Shown: positions 23,220-35,559 of the stretch, piece after piece | Position numbering within the stretch: the stretch's first letter is position 1 | Layout: each line of letters starts with the position of its first letter | Source: Megamerina dolium | Lineage: Eukaryota; Arthropoda; Insecta; Diptera; Megamerinidae | NCBI GenBank assembly: GCA_963854835.1 | Contig: OY978529.1 | Span: 38,002,055 to 38,066,054, forward strand | Direction of reading: 5' to 3' | DNA length: 64,000 nucleotides | Position numbers and translations under genes: made by a program | The notes under the pieces: model-generated | The model's input: the letters and a program-made list of their open reading frames with translations, nothing else | What the model was told of the DNA's origin: nothing | Database searches by the model: none

Positions 23220-24340
23220 CTATTTCCACACTTTAGATGGGCTGCCATACAAAATAGATTACTTTAAAAATAAAATTTGTTTTCATCGCTATGGACTGTC
23301 CATAAGGAGTTAAATATATGACAGAATCCCCTTATGTTTACTACTCTAGAATTTTTCTGAACATACTTATCCCCTGTCTTTACAACTTAAGAGGTCTTTC
23401 TTATAAAATTTACGTTTATTTTTTATAAAATTTGCTTGCGTTGTTAACAGAATGAGTGTGGCGAAATGTATAATCTATCTCCATTAATTTTTACTGTTGA
23501 ACATCTTTTCTAAACAGACTAACCTCTATCATGACTTCTTAAAGGGAATTCCATACAAAATTGACGCTTTTGTTTAGAAATTTCAATCCTAGATTCACTC
23601 CAAGATTCCCAAATATATGACCTGCCCTCATTATTTTTTCAAAACGGTCTTATTCCGTATATTTTCCCTTTATTAGGGCTCCAATACAAAATGTACGTTT
23701 ATTTTTATAAATTTCGATTTCACTGTTCGCAGAATGCTTATAGAAGAGTATGACAAAATCCTATTAATTATTTCTCGTCAAAATTTTTCCTAAACATACT
23801 CCGTATCTTGCTGTGCCCTAGCTCAGTGGTTAGTGTGTTGGCTTTCTGATTTGTGGGTCGTAGGTTCAATCTCCGGCTGAAGCATAAGAAATTTAATATC
23901 GAAAAGATTTTTTTTTCGAACGGTACCCACCTGTCGGCAAGCAATTGACAATTCTTCCGACAGTAACAATTTGCCATGGAAAGGCTTCTAAAAGAGCTCT
24001 GTGACAAAGTTCAGAAAAAATGATTTCGCAAGAGTTCTGCCATTCGGGACCGGCTAAAATAAATAGAAGTAGAAGAAAATAAGTAGAAACTTTGCCAAAG
24101 GGCCCTTCGAAGCTTATAAGTGTCACATATTTATTGTCATCTTTGTGAGGCTTTGTTACAAAATGGATTTAAAATCAACTTAAAATGGACAAATAACCCT
24201 ATAATTCTCTTTGACTGGAGAAATGTGGAAACCCACTTTAATTCTTATGCAACAACATTTTCCCTATATACATACTAACCCCCTATTTCCACATCTTAAA
24301 GGGGAGAATTATTGGTTTCCTGGCATTTTAGGTAAATGTA
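23220..24340 (-). repeat. Family D ~150-bp tandem array, interrupted by a SINE
   Basis: The phrase CCATACAAAATNGACGTTTA recurs at about 23244, 23399, 23552 and 23690. It resumes after the SINE as GTTACAAAATGGATTT (24157). A companion phrase CATACTNACCCCCTATTTCC precedes each. It is the reverse complement of the arrays at 29.5 and 49.2 kb. Confidence 0.65.
23813..24134 (+). mobile_element. tRNA-derived SINE, copy 4
   Basis: Head GTGCCCTAGCTCAGTGG at 23813 and B box GGTTCAATCTCC. The body contains CGGTACCCACCTGTCGGC and GTTCTGCCATTCGGGACC. The 3' end is AAGGGCCCTTCGAAGC then AAGTGTCACATATTTA. It sits inside the family D array. The target duplication is not clear. Confidence 0.8.
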
Positions 24341-24454
24341 AAAAGAAAAGTGATCTGATGAAACTCAGTGTAGCTGCAGGTCCATGATTATCACCTTGTC
24401 AAGGGAAGTTTGGTGTTCTACACATTTTTTTTTAAATATGTACGCCTTCAATAT

Positions 24455-24791
24455 GGCGCTGAAGCCTGGACAATTTCCACCTAGGATGAGCGAATATTTG
24501 GGGTTTTCGAGAGAAAAGTCCTACGAAAGATCTTTGGACCTATTTGCTCATCAAAATCCAGCGGCTGCGATGGCTAGGTCATGTCGAGCGATTGAAAGAA
24601 CAAGCTCCAGCTAAGAAGGTGTTATATTCGAAAGATGAAGACCTAACCTCCGGTGGAAGTACTGGAAAACTTGACGGCGCTTCGAAATTCTAACTGGCGT
24701 CAACTAGCGAAGAATAAAGATGGCTGGCGAAGCATATTATATTCGGCCTAAATCGATATTCGGTTGTTATGGCCACATAACTAACTAACTA
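24455..24791 (+). mobile_element. RTE-type LINE, copy 3, short 3' remnant
   Basis: Perfect 13-bp duplication ACGCCTTCAATAT at 24442-24454 and 24792-24804. The 337-bp insert contains only the last part of the RTE frame (GAEAWTIST-like start, RLRWLGHVERM-like region) with several internal deletions. Its tail is (TAAC)n instead of the (TAAG)n of the other copies. Non-coding. Confidence 0.88.
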
Positions 24792-24804
24792 ACGCCTTCA
24801 ATAT

Positions 24805-26190
24805 ATTTGAGACTTGAATGAAGTTCAAGACTATGACTTTTTATCTGAGTAATAAATTGAAACTGTCATTTAGATACTTACTTTTTGTATCATGTCTCAG
24901 ATCATATATGTAAATATTCTTTTACATATATTGCATATTGTGTAAAGAGAATGGCTTGGAGCCTTGAGTCAGTTCCATTTGAATAATGTTCGTACGTTAA
25001 TATGGTATATGCATGAAAGCAACGCAGCTGCATATTATTAATACAAGCAAATATTGTGTACTTACTTATGTGCTCGCATTCGATATGATATAATGTTATA
25101 TGACAAATGACAAATCAAATATGAACAAGTGCCAAAAGCTGCTGTTTTCTACTTTACACATTCATAGAATGAGAGACATACTCATACATACGAGTATATT
25201 TTTCTTCTAGCAGTATTATTATGCGTTCGCTACATTAATATTAAAAACAACAACAACTAGGAAAGAGTGGAAAAAAAAGTTAAACAAAAACGGCAAGAAA
25301 TTTACATATTCATGTTTTGTTATATTATGACAAGGCAAAAAGTCTACATGTGGATGTTTCATATAGTCGATGAGAGACGATGAGAGACGATGAGAGGTGG
25401 CATGATGATGATGATGATGATGATGATCACCGAATTGATGCCACAAAATGTCGGCAAGGGAATACCATTGTCGGCGTTAAAGAAAATATCAAAAAAATTG
25501 GTAGAAAGGAATATGGAAAATTGTTGAACAAAACACACGTGGCGTCCTTTTCGTTTAAAAATCATCATCAGTCAGCCAGTCAGCAGTCTGTGATGTTTGT
25601 GGTAAATATGGTGGTATTTGGTTGCAGATGATGATAATTCTGTGGTACTGAAGACAATGACAGCAACTATGTATGACAAATGTGTATGCGTATTCATCTT
25701 CGAGTCATTCCAACCAACCCAACCGAAGCAATGCCAATATCATCACTTTTTGAATATGGCAAGAACTTAAGTTGATGACAATAATGTTGATGATGACAAG
25801 CAAGACGATGAAAATGTAATAATATGGATGACTATAATGCACCAAAAAGATGTACGTATTCATTCACAAAAATGATGATGATGATGATGATGATGATGAT
25901 GTGGTAGTCGATTAGGATTAAAGTAATAAAAATGGAAGCGCTAAAGGAAGGAAAATAAAAAATGAATTCGACTTGCCTTAAGGGTTCGTCAATATTAAAG
26001 ATAATGCAGTGAGTGCTGTTGAAGTACATAAAACGCATACTATTTCATCCATTGTCATCATCCCAATGTCATCATTCCACCATAATCATAATCACGATCG
26101 TCATTATGATCAACAACAATATTGTCTTTACGCATTGCAATTGCACAACTGGGTGAAAGAGAAATTTTTACTATGCCAAGTCAAAAAAAA
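24805..26190. other. Intronic sequence with GAT/CAT microsatellites
   Basis: (GAT)n at 25402-25426 and 25872-25900, and a doubled CGATGAGAGA phrase at 25369-25395. Asp/His/Ile runs in the frames reflect these. No gene recognised. Confidence 0.4.
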
Positions 26191-26259
26191 TTGACAGTTG
26201 CTCACATTTACCAAAAAAATCTGATCTTCGACGGTTGAAAGTAGTAACTTTTTTGGTTT

Positions 26260-26396
26260 TTGGGTAGCTGAATCTTGATAAGTAGTCGGATTTCCATACT
26301 CATCATTACGTTTCTTTCAAACTACAAGCGAAGCTTTTTTGAGTTCTAAGTTATGATGGCAGAAATCCGACCAGGATCCGAATTCAACTTACCCAA
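26260..26396. repeat. Foldback element or MITE remnant with ~36-bp imperfect arms
   Basis: TTGGGTAGCTGAATC...GTCGGATTTC (26260-26294) is mirrored by GAAATCCGAC...TTCAACTTACCCAA (26362-26396). Weaker similarity continues outward (CACATTT near 26202; AAAATGTG near 26404). No target duplication was identified. Confidence 0.5.
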
Positions 26397-26440
26397 GATC
26401 CGTAAAATGTGACTAATCTTGTCCGTGATAAATCCTTTTT

Positions 26441-26930
26441 TTTTGGGGTACTGTGTTATCTAATGTGACTGGCCGTCAGAAATGTGGTCCACATAGGACG
26501 TAAATCGACTGGCAGACATCAGATTAGATCTAAAAAAAAAAAATTAGAAGGTGGAACGAAAGGAAATAGAAACTTTGAGGCAAAATCACGCTTAATCCAA
26601 AAGAAAGAAACAGAAATAGGATAAATTAAAAGAATAAAAATAAAGCCTTTATGAATACAGCCTTTATGGCTTAAGCCATTTTGGACTGAAAAGAGCTGTT
26701 GCTATTTTGACGATCGGATGATAGATAGATCATTAAATCCATGATTTATTAGGAAGACATACCTGCGACGTATAAGTATTGGACATTCAAAGAATAAAAT
26801 TAAAGAGAGACTCCGTCTCCTTTACCTTTTCTTCTATCAGGCAAATTTTGCAAAAGCTGACAGTTTCAGTCTATCTCTTGGAGACTAGTAATGATCACTA
26901 CTGTATTATAAATATTGAAGCAACTTAGTC
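26441..26930. other. Intronic sequence, nothing recognised
   Basis: No tandem or coding signal; a short A-run near 26531. Confidence 0.35.
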
Positions 26931-27740
26931 TTCTTAGGTCATTGGTCCTAGTGGTCATCCTCTGAGGACTGAACATAAAACTCTGGAGCTTCTACTGTAG
27001 CAATATCTCTGACCTTTGGCAATCCAAAAGGATCAGCAGATCAAATAGAATTTTGAATCCAACATTTCATAACAATACATTTGTATGGTCGCTTACAAGC
27101 TATTTATCAGGCCATCACACTGAAATCCTCAGTATGATCTTTCTCAGTCCGTCTGACATCAAGTAAGATTTAGCAAAGGATGTCCTAGACTTCACAAACA
27201 AATACTAAGCACCACTTTCATCAGTTCCTCTGACATTACATCGGTTTCAGCAAAGTGTGTCTTAGACTTTTTAGCGTTCATAAGCAATTACTCAGCAAGA
27301 CCTTCCAGTCCAGTTTGTCTTATGTCGTTGATTCTAGTGATCATCCACTGAGGACCGAACTCTGAAACTTCTACCGAAGCAATATCTCTGACTTTAGGGA
27401 ATCCAAAAGGATCACCAGATCAAATAGAAGTTCGAATCCAATAATTCATAACAATCCATTTGAACGGTCGCTTACAAGCTATTTATCAGGCCATCACACT
27501 GAAATACTTAGTATGATCTTTCTCAGTCCGTCTGACATCAAGTAAGATTTAGCAAAGGATGTCCTAGACTTCACAAACAAATACTAAGCACGACTTTCCT
27601 TTCAGTTCCTCTGACATTAAATCGGTTTCAGCAAAGAGTGTCCTAGATTTCATAAGAAAGTACTCAGCACGATTTTCCTCAGTCCGTCTGACATTAAATC
27701 ATAAGTTAACAAAGGATTTCTTAGATCTCCGCAAGATAGA
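26931..27740 (+). repeat. Duplicated ~379-bp block with ~78-bp internal repeats (family E)
   Basis: A long block containing AACGGTCGCTTACAAGCTAT and TTATCAGGCCATCACACTGA is present at about 26940-27220 and again about 379 bp later. Within and after each copy the phrase CAGTCCGTCTGACAT recurs at 27145, 27222, 27524, 27603 and 27680, a spacing of 77-79 bp in each run. This subunit is close to half of the 155-bp period elsewhere. GC content is higher than in the surroundings; no open frame runs through it. Confidence 0.7.
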
Positions 27741-29440
27741 AAACGCCTCTGCTTTTCTTCTCTTTGAATAACACTAAGCTATCGACGTTAGACGATCTAG
27801 TGGCCAATGTATACTGTATTAATAACCAGGCTTCAGATGCTGCGAAAAGCTGTTTGAAAATTTAATTGTGGGATTTTGTCATATTCGACCAAGTTACGAT
27901 ATATGCACACGGATCTGAAAGTTTATTTAAATCTTAAAGTGCATAAAATTGTTTAGCGAAAGAGGATAAACTTCACATCAAGACTTTTTAGCTCTATAAT
28001 TAATTGGATAATAACACATCTTTTATGTTAAAGAGGGTTTGAAATTAATTTTTATAGAAATTTTGATTGGCTTAGTACACCTTAGTTCTAAATAATCTTT
28101 TAGTTATATTAAATATTACTTGGGGATTCACAAGGCCTTAGAGGTCATTTGAAATATAGACCCTTCACGTAGTGAAACACAATGAAAGACGGAAATAATC
28201 ACCCCAGATGTCCAAATGTTTCATGGGAAGTGGTGAAGTCCCAAATCGGAAAATTAGAAGGTGGTTCCGGGATGGCTCACTTGTGGTTCAACAAAAAATA
28301 AATGCTCTCCTTGTAAATTATGAAATGTTTTTTAATGAGCATAAGATTGGTTCTAGATCCTTTTCATAAATACAGGATGTCTATTTATATGCACACTTCC
28401 ATAGGGTCCAATCAAATCACTTTTTGCCTTGAAAGCGCATATTACAATTATGTTGCTGATGATGATGAACAACAGCAGCTGTTGATAATAAAAAAATTTT
28501 AATAGGGCTAAAGAGCTAGGAAGCAGCAAATTGTCCTTTTTGTCATGTTTGTCATATTGAAAATAAGAGTAGAACTATGTACCCACTGTTGCTATACATA
28601 ATATTGCTGCTGCTATATTGTGTATGCATAATTTTTAATCTTTAAGCAAGAAAACGTTTTACCGCTTTCTTGTAATCATATTTTTTTTTTGTTCTTCACT
28701 TCTTCTCCATCATTTTCTATTTATTCTCTATCATTGTTTATATGATGAGCATATATTTTCTCTTTTGTTTTTTGTTGTTTACCATGATGATGACGATGAT
28801 GATGATGAATGACGATGACATTGGTGGCAATGATGATGTTGATGAATTTTTATGGTTTTAATGCGTGAGTCGGCAACAATGTAAATGAAATTGTGACAGA
28901 AATTTGTCAAAGGCATAAATTATATTCTCGCTAGCGGTAGCAAAAAAAAAAATGTTTTTTTTTTTTTTAAATGCAAAATAGCACTGACATCAACATTTTA
29001 CACATACAATATATCTACAATACAATACATCTATATTCAAAATATAAATTCGTTTAATTTCTACTTTTTATCCGATTTATTTTCGTTCTACATATTTATC
29101 GCATGTATGCAGAATTTCCATATGAAAAAGCGAAACTTCCATAATAATTTTTCCATTGCTGACTTTATTAGAAATTGAATTGATAAAATAAGGTTTGAAA
29201 AATCTCAATAAGAAGTTTGGTATTAAATTACTGAAATTATCAGAGGTACACGTGTGATTTGCTATAGTTTGGAATGTAGGATTATCTATCCATCTCTCTC
29301 TCTCTCTCCCTGTCACTTTCACTCTCACTATATCTATTCTTATTTTCGAATAGTAATAAAATCGTCGTGCATTTGGACGCCTCCTTGAAAAGTGAAAATA
29401 GGGAAATAGTGAAATTGAATAGGGAAAGTGAAAAAAGAAA
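27741..29440. other. Intronic sequence with GAT and CT simple repeats
   Basis: (GAT)n near 28780-28810, a T-run at 28681, and (CT)n at 29291-29308. No gene recognised. Confidence 0.4.
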
Positions 29441-29449
29441 ATACACTCT

Positions 29450-30190
29450 TAGAGGCAATTCCTAGGCAATTATGTAGTTATTTGTCGATTATCAGTTGTT
29501 ATTTATATGATTTTGTATGGCAGCCCCTTTAATGGATGATGGTACGGGAAAGTATATTGAAGGGGAAAAACTATTTGAGGTCCAAATTAATTGTCATTCC
29601 CGAAGAGACAATTCCCAAGCCGCTATGAAGCTTTTGTCGATTTTCAGTTGTTATTACGATCATTTTGTATGGCAGTTCCTTTAGGGGATGGAGATGGTAG
29701 TTAAGTTCTGCAGGAAAAATATTGCAGAGGTAAAGCTATTAGCGGTACATTTCACACCCATAACGTTAATTCCTGTCTATCTATGGCGTTATGTCGATTT
29801 GTCGAGATGCCCGAGTTATATGTCACACTAATAGAAACGATTACCGGGCAATTATGGGGATTTATGTCGATTTTTAGTGGTTTTTAAGATGATTGTGTAA
29901 GACAGTCCCATTATATGATGGAGATAGGGAGTAAGTATGTTTGGGGAAAATACTGAAGAGAAAAAACTAATACGGGTTACATTTTACATCCGTTACATCC
30001 GAGAAAACTCCTATGAAGCTATGTGGATATTTGTCAATTTTCAGATGTTTTTAAGTTTATTTTGGAGAGGGGATCTACGCATATTTGGTTGTTACATTAA
30101 GATGTAGACATTAATGTGGGATCGGACAGTTACCTAAGTGGTAATAATGTTTCACAAAAATGTTGCTAGGAAAATATTAATAGGGATTAG
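29450..30190 (+). repeat. Family D ~150-bp tandem array
   Basis: GGCAATTATG..ATTTGTCGAT followed by TCAGTTGTT and CATTTTGTATGGCAGT recurs at about 29465, 29611, 29847 and 30008. The companion GGAGATNGGNAGTAAGT lies between. Some units are fused or shortened. Confidence 0.65.
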
Positions 30191-30199
30191 CTTTACATT

Positions 30200-30490
30200 G
30201 TGGGTGCCGTAGCTCAAAGGTTTGTGTGTTGTCTTTCTGATCTGTAGGTTGTGGATTCAATCCCCGGCTAAAACATAACAAATTTAATATTGAAGAATAG
30301 CTTCTAAAGTAACGCTGTGACAAAGCTCAGAAAAAGTGATGTCGCGAGAGTTCTGCCGTTTGGAACCGCCCAGAATAAGTAGGTCCCATCTAATACTGTT
30401 CAAAATTTAACACGCACAACAGTAATGGAAGAGAAGCTCGGCCAAAGAGCTCTTCGTGGCTTATAAATGCCACATATTTCTTTTTTTTTT
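30200..30490 (+). mobile_element. tRNA-derived SINE, copy 5, internally deleted
   Basis: Starts GTGGGTGCCGTAGCTC at 30200. The A box is weakened (TAGCTCAAAGG) and the B box is GATTCAATCCC. The central region around CCCACCTGTCGGC is missing. It ends in a T-run at 30480-30490. The target duplication is AGCTTTACATT (30189-30199) and AACTTTACATT (30491-30501), one mismatch. It abuts the family D array. Confidence 0.85.
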
Positions 30491-30501
30491 AACTTTACAT
30501 T

Positions 30502-31560
30502 TGACGAGATATTATGCTTAAAAGATAAGAAATATGATGAAAATCAGCATTTTCTAACTTTAGGTCTTATTAGCATGAAACTTTCTGCTGTATAGTCTTT
30601 TGTCAATTCCAATATTTTTAGTCTACAATTTAGTGAGAGCTCATCTTAATAAAGAGTTATATGTATATCTTCAAATTTCTTAAGACTTCCACAACTATTC
30701 TTTTATGCAGACAATATATAGTAGACAGCCTCTGAATAGAGCAAATTATAATTTGAAAGGAAACATTTTAATCAAGAACTTTACATATTGAAAATTCCAA
30801 AAAATAAAAAATAAAAAACCAACAATAATTCCACCATTGATCTGTAATTGCGTTTGCATATAGCGGAAATACGAGCTGATTACAAATACAGTCTATAAAG
30901 ATAGTGGAAGGCAAATGGTTTGAAATGACAAAATTTTCATTTATTTTACAAGTTTTCTAAAGAAACAACAATGAAAACGACGACAATGACGACAACTAAA
31001 ACGACAATGATGATGACAATAGTGTCAGTATATATGGTATACGGCAAAATAATATAAGAAGTGAAAAAGGATTCTATTGAAATTTTGTTTTTTACACAAT
31101 TAACGCATTTTCAAAATGACAGAGACTTTTTGCTATATATTTGTGGTGGTGGTGGTGTTACGATGGTGGTACTCTTTTGTTAGTGCTTGATTTGTTGCTA
31201 TGAAAGTGCAATAGAAAGTAGATGAAGTATTTGTACTGCTTTAGAGAAGTACACAAAAAGCAATACCAATGAGACAACTCAACTCAAAAGATGCCACTTT
31301 TCAGCGCTTCCACTTTGTTTGCGTAAATTGCAATTAATATGATTTAGCAATTATTCAACATTAATTAGTGGCAAAAACTATGCTGAATTCAGCATAAATA
31401 TTTTTAATTGCATTTCTGTGTGTGTGTGTGTGTGTCAAAAATATTATTACAAAATATTTTGTATCTTATTATGTACTTAGAGGAATTTAATTTGTTTTGC
31501 GTTTTTAAGTAAACATTGTATACTTAGGAAATTGTTTTTGAAGCAAACATAGAAGAACTG
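30502..31560. other. AT-rich intronic sequence with short simple repeats
   Basis: (TGG)n near 31143-31157, (TG)n at 31419-31434 and an ACGACAATG-rich patch near 30970-31015. No gene recognised. Confidence 0.4.
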
Positions 31561-31569
31561 CAGTAATAA

Positions 31570-33200
31570 TGAAGTGATAGAGCTGAAAATTGGCACATAA
31601 GATTATTATCACCAGTTAACAAACACGTTAGTGAATGGACAAAATTTGATAAAAATCGCATCCACCTCTCATACAAAAGTAACCTCTTGAATGTATATTT
31701 TCACACTTTGAGCAGGGACATTTAAAAGTTATCAAGCTGAAACTCGGTGCTTATTATTAAATGCTCTAACTGCTAGATATAGTCGTAAATGAGTTGAATC
31801 GAATGAAAATCACGACAATCTCCTATACAAAAGTGTATTTTCGAATATACGTTTTGGCACTTTGTGGATGAAAATATAACGGTGTCAAGCTGAAACTTGA
31901 GGTATACCATTATATATTATATATTATAAAAATATTGATAAATGGTTACAATCGTGTACAAATTACGTGTACCTCCCATAGAAAGGTATGTGTCCAAATG
32001 TATGTTTTTTCCCCTTTACACACGAAAATTCAAAGTTATGAAGCTAAAACTTGGTACGTGCTACTTAATTTTCAACTAAATAGATGAACTTAAAAATAAA
32101 GAAAATCGGATAATAATTTCATGTACCATTCATACAAAACTATGCTGTTGGATGCCAATTTTCACATTTTCTTCACGAAAATATAAAATTATTATCAAGC
32201 TGAATCTACGTTTATATGATATTTTTACCTAGTTAATAGACATAGTTAAAAAAGGGTTGAATGGAAGAAAAACCACGCTTGGTTGATTGATGTGGTGACT
32301 CATTCCATGAATCCAACTGGCGCTTTCGCGCTATTTTGTTGCCACATCTTCGTTTCCAACTGTTTTTTCGGTTGTTAACAGCTCGGTTATATCCAGTCCG
32401 CTAACCCTTCGAGATTCTTGAAGAGTGGTATACCTAAGGTATGTTTGTTTCCAGAGAGCAGGACATTCGCAGAGGAAATGGGAAACAGTTTCCTTTTCTT
32501 CTGCTTGATTGCAGTTGTGACAGTGAACGTTATGATGAATTTCCATTCTGGCTGCCTTGCCTCCGATGAGCTAGAAGCCAGTGATGCCTGCCGTCAGTCT
32601 GGAGACATCCCTATGATTCCTTTTTATCAGCGATTTTTTTTGTTTAGGATTGTATCTAGGCCATAGTGACCTGCTGGTCTTACAAGTTGTAAAACGTTTC
32701 CATCTACATTCTGCTATTTGGAGGTATTTAGTGTCTATAACTCTTTTAACTGCACTCAATGGTGTCAGTGTCGGTTCTGCAAGAGTTTCTCCCATGGCAG
32801 ATCCCGTTCTAGCCAGTTCGTCAGCTTTTTCGTTTCCCTCTATATTCCGATGTCCCGGAACTCAGATCAGGGAAACATTATGCCATTCGCTCAAGGTGGT
32901 GAGGCTCCTTCTGTTTTGTTCCACTAGGTTAGAAGTTATAATGGCTGAATTCAAAACCTGAATTGCAGCTTCCGAGAGAATAGCGACGTTGTTTTTGAAT
33001 GTCCAGTCTGCTATTAGTGTCCTACATGCCTCAAAAGTGCAAACATTTCCTCCTGGAAGACGCACAGACTTGTTGACATAAAAAAAAACGCTTACCTCCC
33101 ATATAAATTTAGTTCGAAAATCGAATTTTGAATTTAGAATTTTGATATTAATATATTTTGCGTTTCAAAGATCAAACAAACAACAAGGAAGCACAATCCA
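31570..33200 (+). repeat. Family A ~153-bp tandem array, split by a LINE
   Basis: It opens with GAGCTGAAAATTGGCACATAAG. CATACAAAAGT-like phrases follow at 31670, 31824, 31977 and 32131 (153-154 bp apart). The next unit is interrupted after AAAAACCACGCTT (about 32281) and resumes as CGCTTACCTCCCATATAAA at 33090. Confidence 0.75.
32290..33082 (-). pseudogene. LINE C-terminus (RNase H + CCHC knuckle), nearly open, inserted in the 153-bp array
   Basis: The minus strand reads, mostly in one frame from 33065 to 32331, the end of an RNase H-type LINE ORF2. It shows LNSAIITSNLVEQNRRSL, VPGHRNIEGNEKADELA (RNase H third Asp region), SRSLWPRYNPKQKKSLI, RRDVSRL-like and AGITG. It ends in CHNCNQAEEKETVSHFLCEC, a CxxC-x-H-x-C zinc knuckle. 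Only two in-frame stops occur: TGA at 32862-32864, replacing the Trp of the WVPGHR motif, and TAG at 32571-32573. A frameshift near 33035 precedes the AE motif (SLCVFQEEMFAL). The RNase H core Asp is lost (ILSEAAIQ instead of ILSDSQAAIQ). Flanking ACGCTT copies suggest a target duplication in the array. Confidence 0.8.
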
Positions 33201-35550
33201 AACAAGATGACTTTTGAATTTTTGCTGTCTAAATAAATGTGAAATTATCTCATTACTTTGGCCTTCAGAGTATTTTCAAAATATTGCAGAGGATCGTTGA
33301 TATCAAAGGCAGATAATTAGAATTGACTTCTTCTAAATGAAAAAAGTAAAATCAGTAATGGCCAGGCAATAACTCTTCGTGGTGGAGGAGTTAACAGCAA
33401 ACTTATACTCTTTGGCTCGCTCAATTAGTTGATAAATTTGTTACATCCTCGTGCTAGTTGTTCTATATAAAATTTGACTTAGTTAATTCAATTAGACACA
33501 CACTTAGTGACTTACATCACAAATCAATCATTCAATCCCTCATTCGTAGCAGTATAAAGCGTAATCAGACTTTAAGATGTACACTGGCATTTTATCTTTC
33601 ACTTCTACATCCATAGCACATAATTCTTATTCAGTTTAAAGCATAATGTATACTAAAGATGTATGTTGAATGTTCTAAGATCTTCCGACATATTTGGCTA
33701 GCGAATTATATATTTGCAATCTCTATCTCAACTTAAATTAGGAAACACTTGTTTTACATTTCCATCTTTTCACTTATTTAATAATTAACAATTTGAGTAG
33801 GTCTTTTGATTTTCGGGGCATTTAGCTATACAATTGTGACAACACTTTTTCAAAATTGCACTTTTCCACTCTTCCACCCATTATATTTAAATATATTCTG
33901 ATTTGACTTTTTCCTCTATTTCGTTGTGCATACGTTTTTCTTAGCGATTTTTCAAAGAAGACATTTTGACAAATTGTTAAATTACATCTTTTTAGCCATC
34001 ACATTTAAATACGAGCGGAGCAACATCAAAATAACGCCTACTCAAAACTGTGCAAGGTGGTATTTGCATATTTTATTGTACAACCATACGTGCATATGGT
34101 AGTTTTTGTTGGCAATCTGATGCCAAAAATTGAAAGGAAAGAATGAAAGAAGCAAAAAAAAAAAATTCTAGAAAAAAAAACCAGTATCATTTACTTTTAT
34201 GTGTGCTTCTGTGTAACCAGTAGTAGTGGCACCTTACAAGGATCACAATGTTAACCTGTTGTCGCACATAGTAATTTATCAAACTACCATATACATGCCC
34301 CCTAAGAAAACAAAAACAAAGACATTGTCTATTTGTCAAAAGTGTAGGAAGTTAAATAAAATGGAATATACATAAACGTATAGATGAAAATGCATTGTAG
34401 AAGGCAAAAAAGCACATACTTTTATCTAATGTAAGCCATACACGAACGCATCATCCTATTTATAAGCTTCAAATGGAATAAAAAGGTAGTTGGGCGAATG
34501 GTGGGATAAGTATGGAAATGCTACAAAATAGCAACAAGCATTGGTAACGAGTAACGCACAAAAAATATTCATAGCTTCATGCAAGATTAACGATGCACCA
34601 AGTTGACACTTTAACCTCAAATGTGCTACATACCTTCAACATTCTAAGTATCAGCAAGTTGCCAGTACGCTGAAACATCAGGAAACATCACGATAATACA
34701 TATTGTTGCAATTTTATTACTTTGTCGCTTTGTCTCGTTGTCTCGTTGTCTCGTCCATCAGTAACATCCGTCGTTGTGTTTTTTTGTTCAAGTTAAGCGT
34801 TGCCAGTCGAACAATGATATTAAGCAAATGGGACATTTGTGAGGAAAGTATATGGAGATGGCCAATTCATCTATTGCCAGTTTTGTTTTTTTTTTTGTAT
34901 TTATCATAGTACACTTTAACCGAGTCACATATTTGCTTACTTACGAGTATGTGCTTGTTTTATTGGAAAATTAACTTCATTGTGAATATGTACTAAGTAC
35001 TATTGTTGCTAGTCCAGTTTTTTTTTCTTGCATTAAATATGTAAAGTATCCTCTTATGCATGAGCTCAAGTTCTTCTAATTGCATTCATTTCTTTCACTA
35101 CAATCAAAGGCGTGGACAACTGTGTTACTTGAGGGATATGCCAGAGTTGTAGGAAAATACATATGTGTCTGTTAAAATGTCTATTCAAATATTTCCATAA
35201 AAGTTGGTATACGATACCTAAGGTCCAAGGGTATTGAAATCTTTGAAAATAATAACCAATCAATTGCCACACGGAACAATCGAATGGAGCAACCATAAAG
35301 TTTTTTGAAATATTGATTGATTATAGTTTCTTTGGCTGATCGATAACATATTCAGGCATTTTCAAGAAATTTAGCATGTACTTCCTATGATTTATGGATG
35401 CAGAAAATTTAAAAAATAAATGATAATGACCGGTTAAATACCAGACCCTCACGGAGTAATCAAAGTGATTAACTTTGTTATTTCTTGAAATTTCAATCCT
35501 TCAGAACTTCTATAATATTATACTTAATGTGTAGTTTCATATTTTTATTA
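33201..35550. other. AT-rich intronic sequence, nothing recognised
   Basis: T- and A-runs, and a TGTCTCGT triplication at 34733-34755. From about 35080 it shades into a weakly repeat-like stretch. No coding signal accepted. Confidence 0.4.
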
Positions 35551-35559
35551 CAAAATAAT

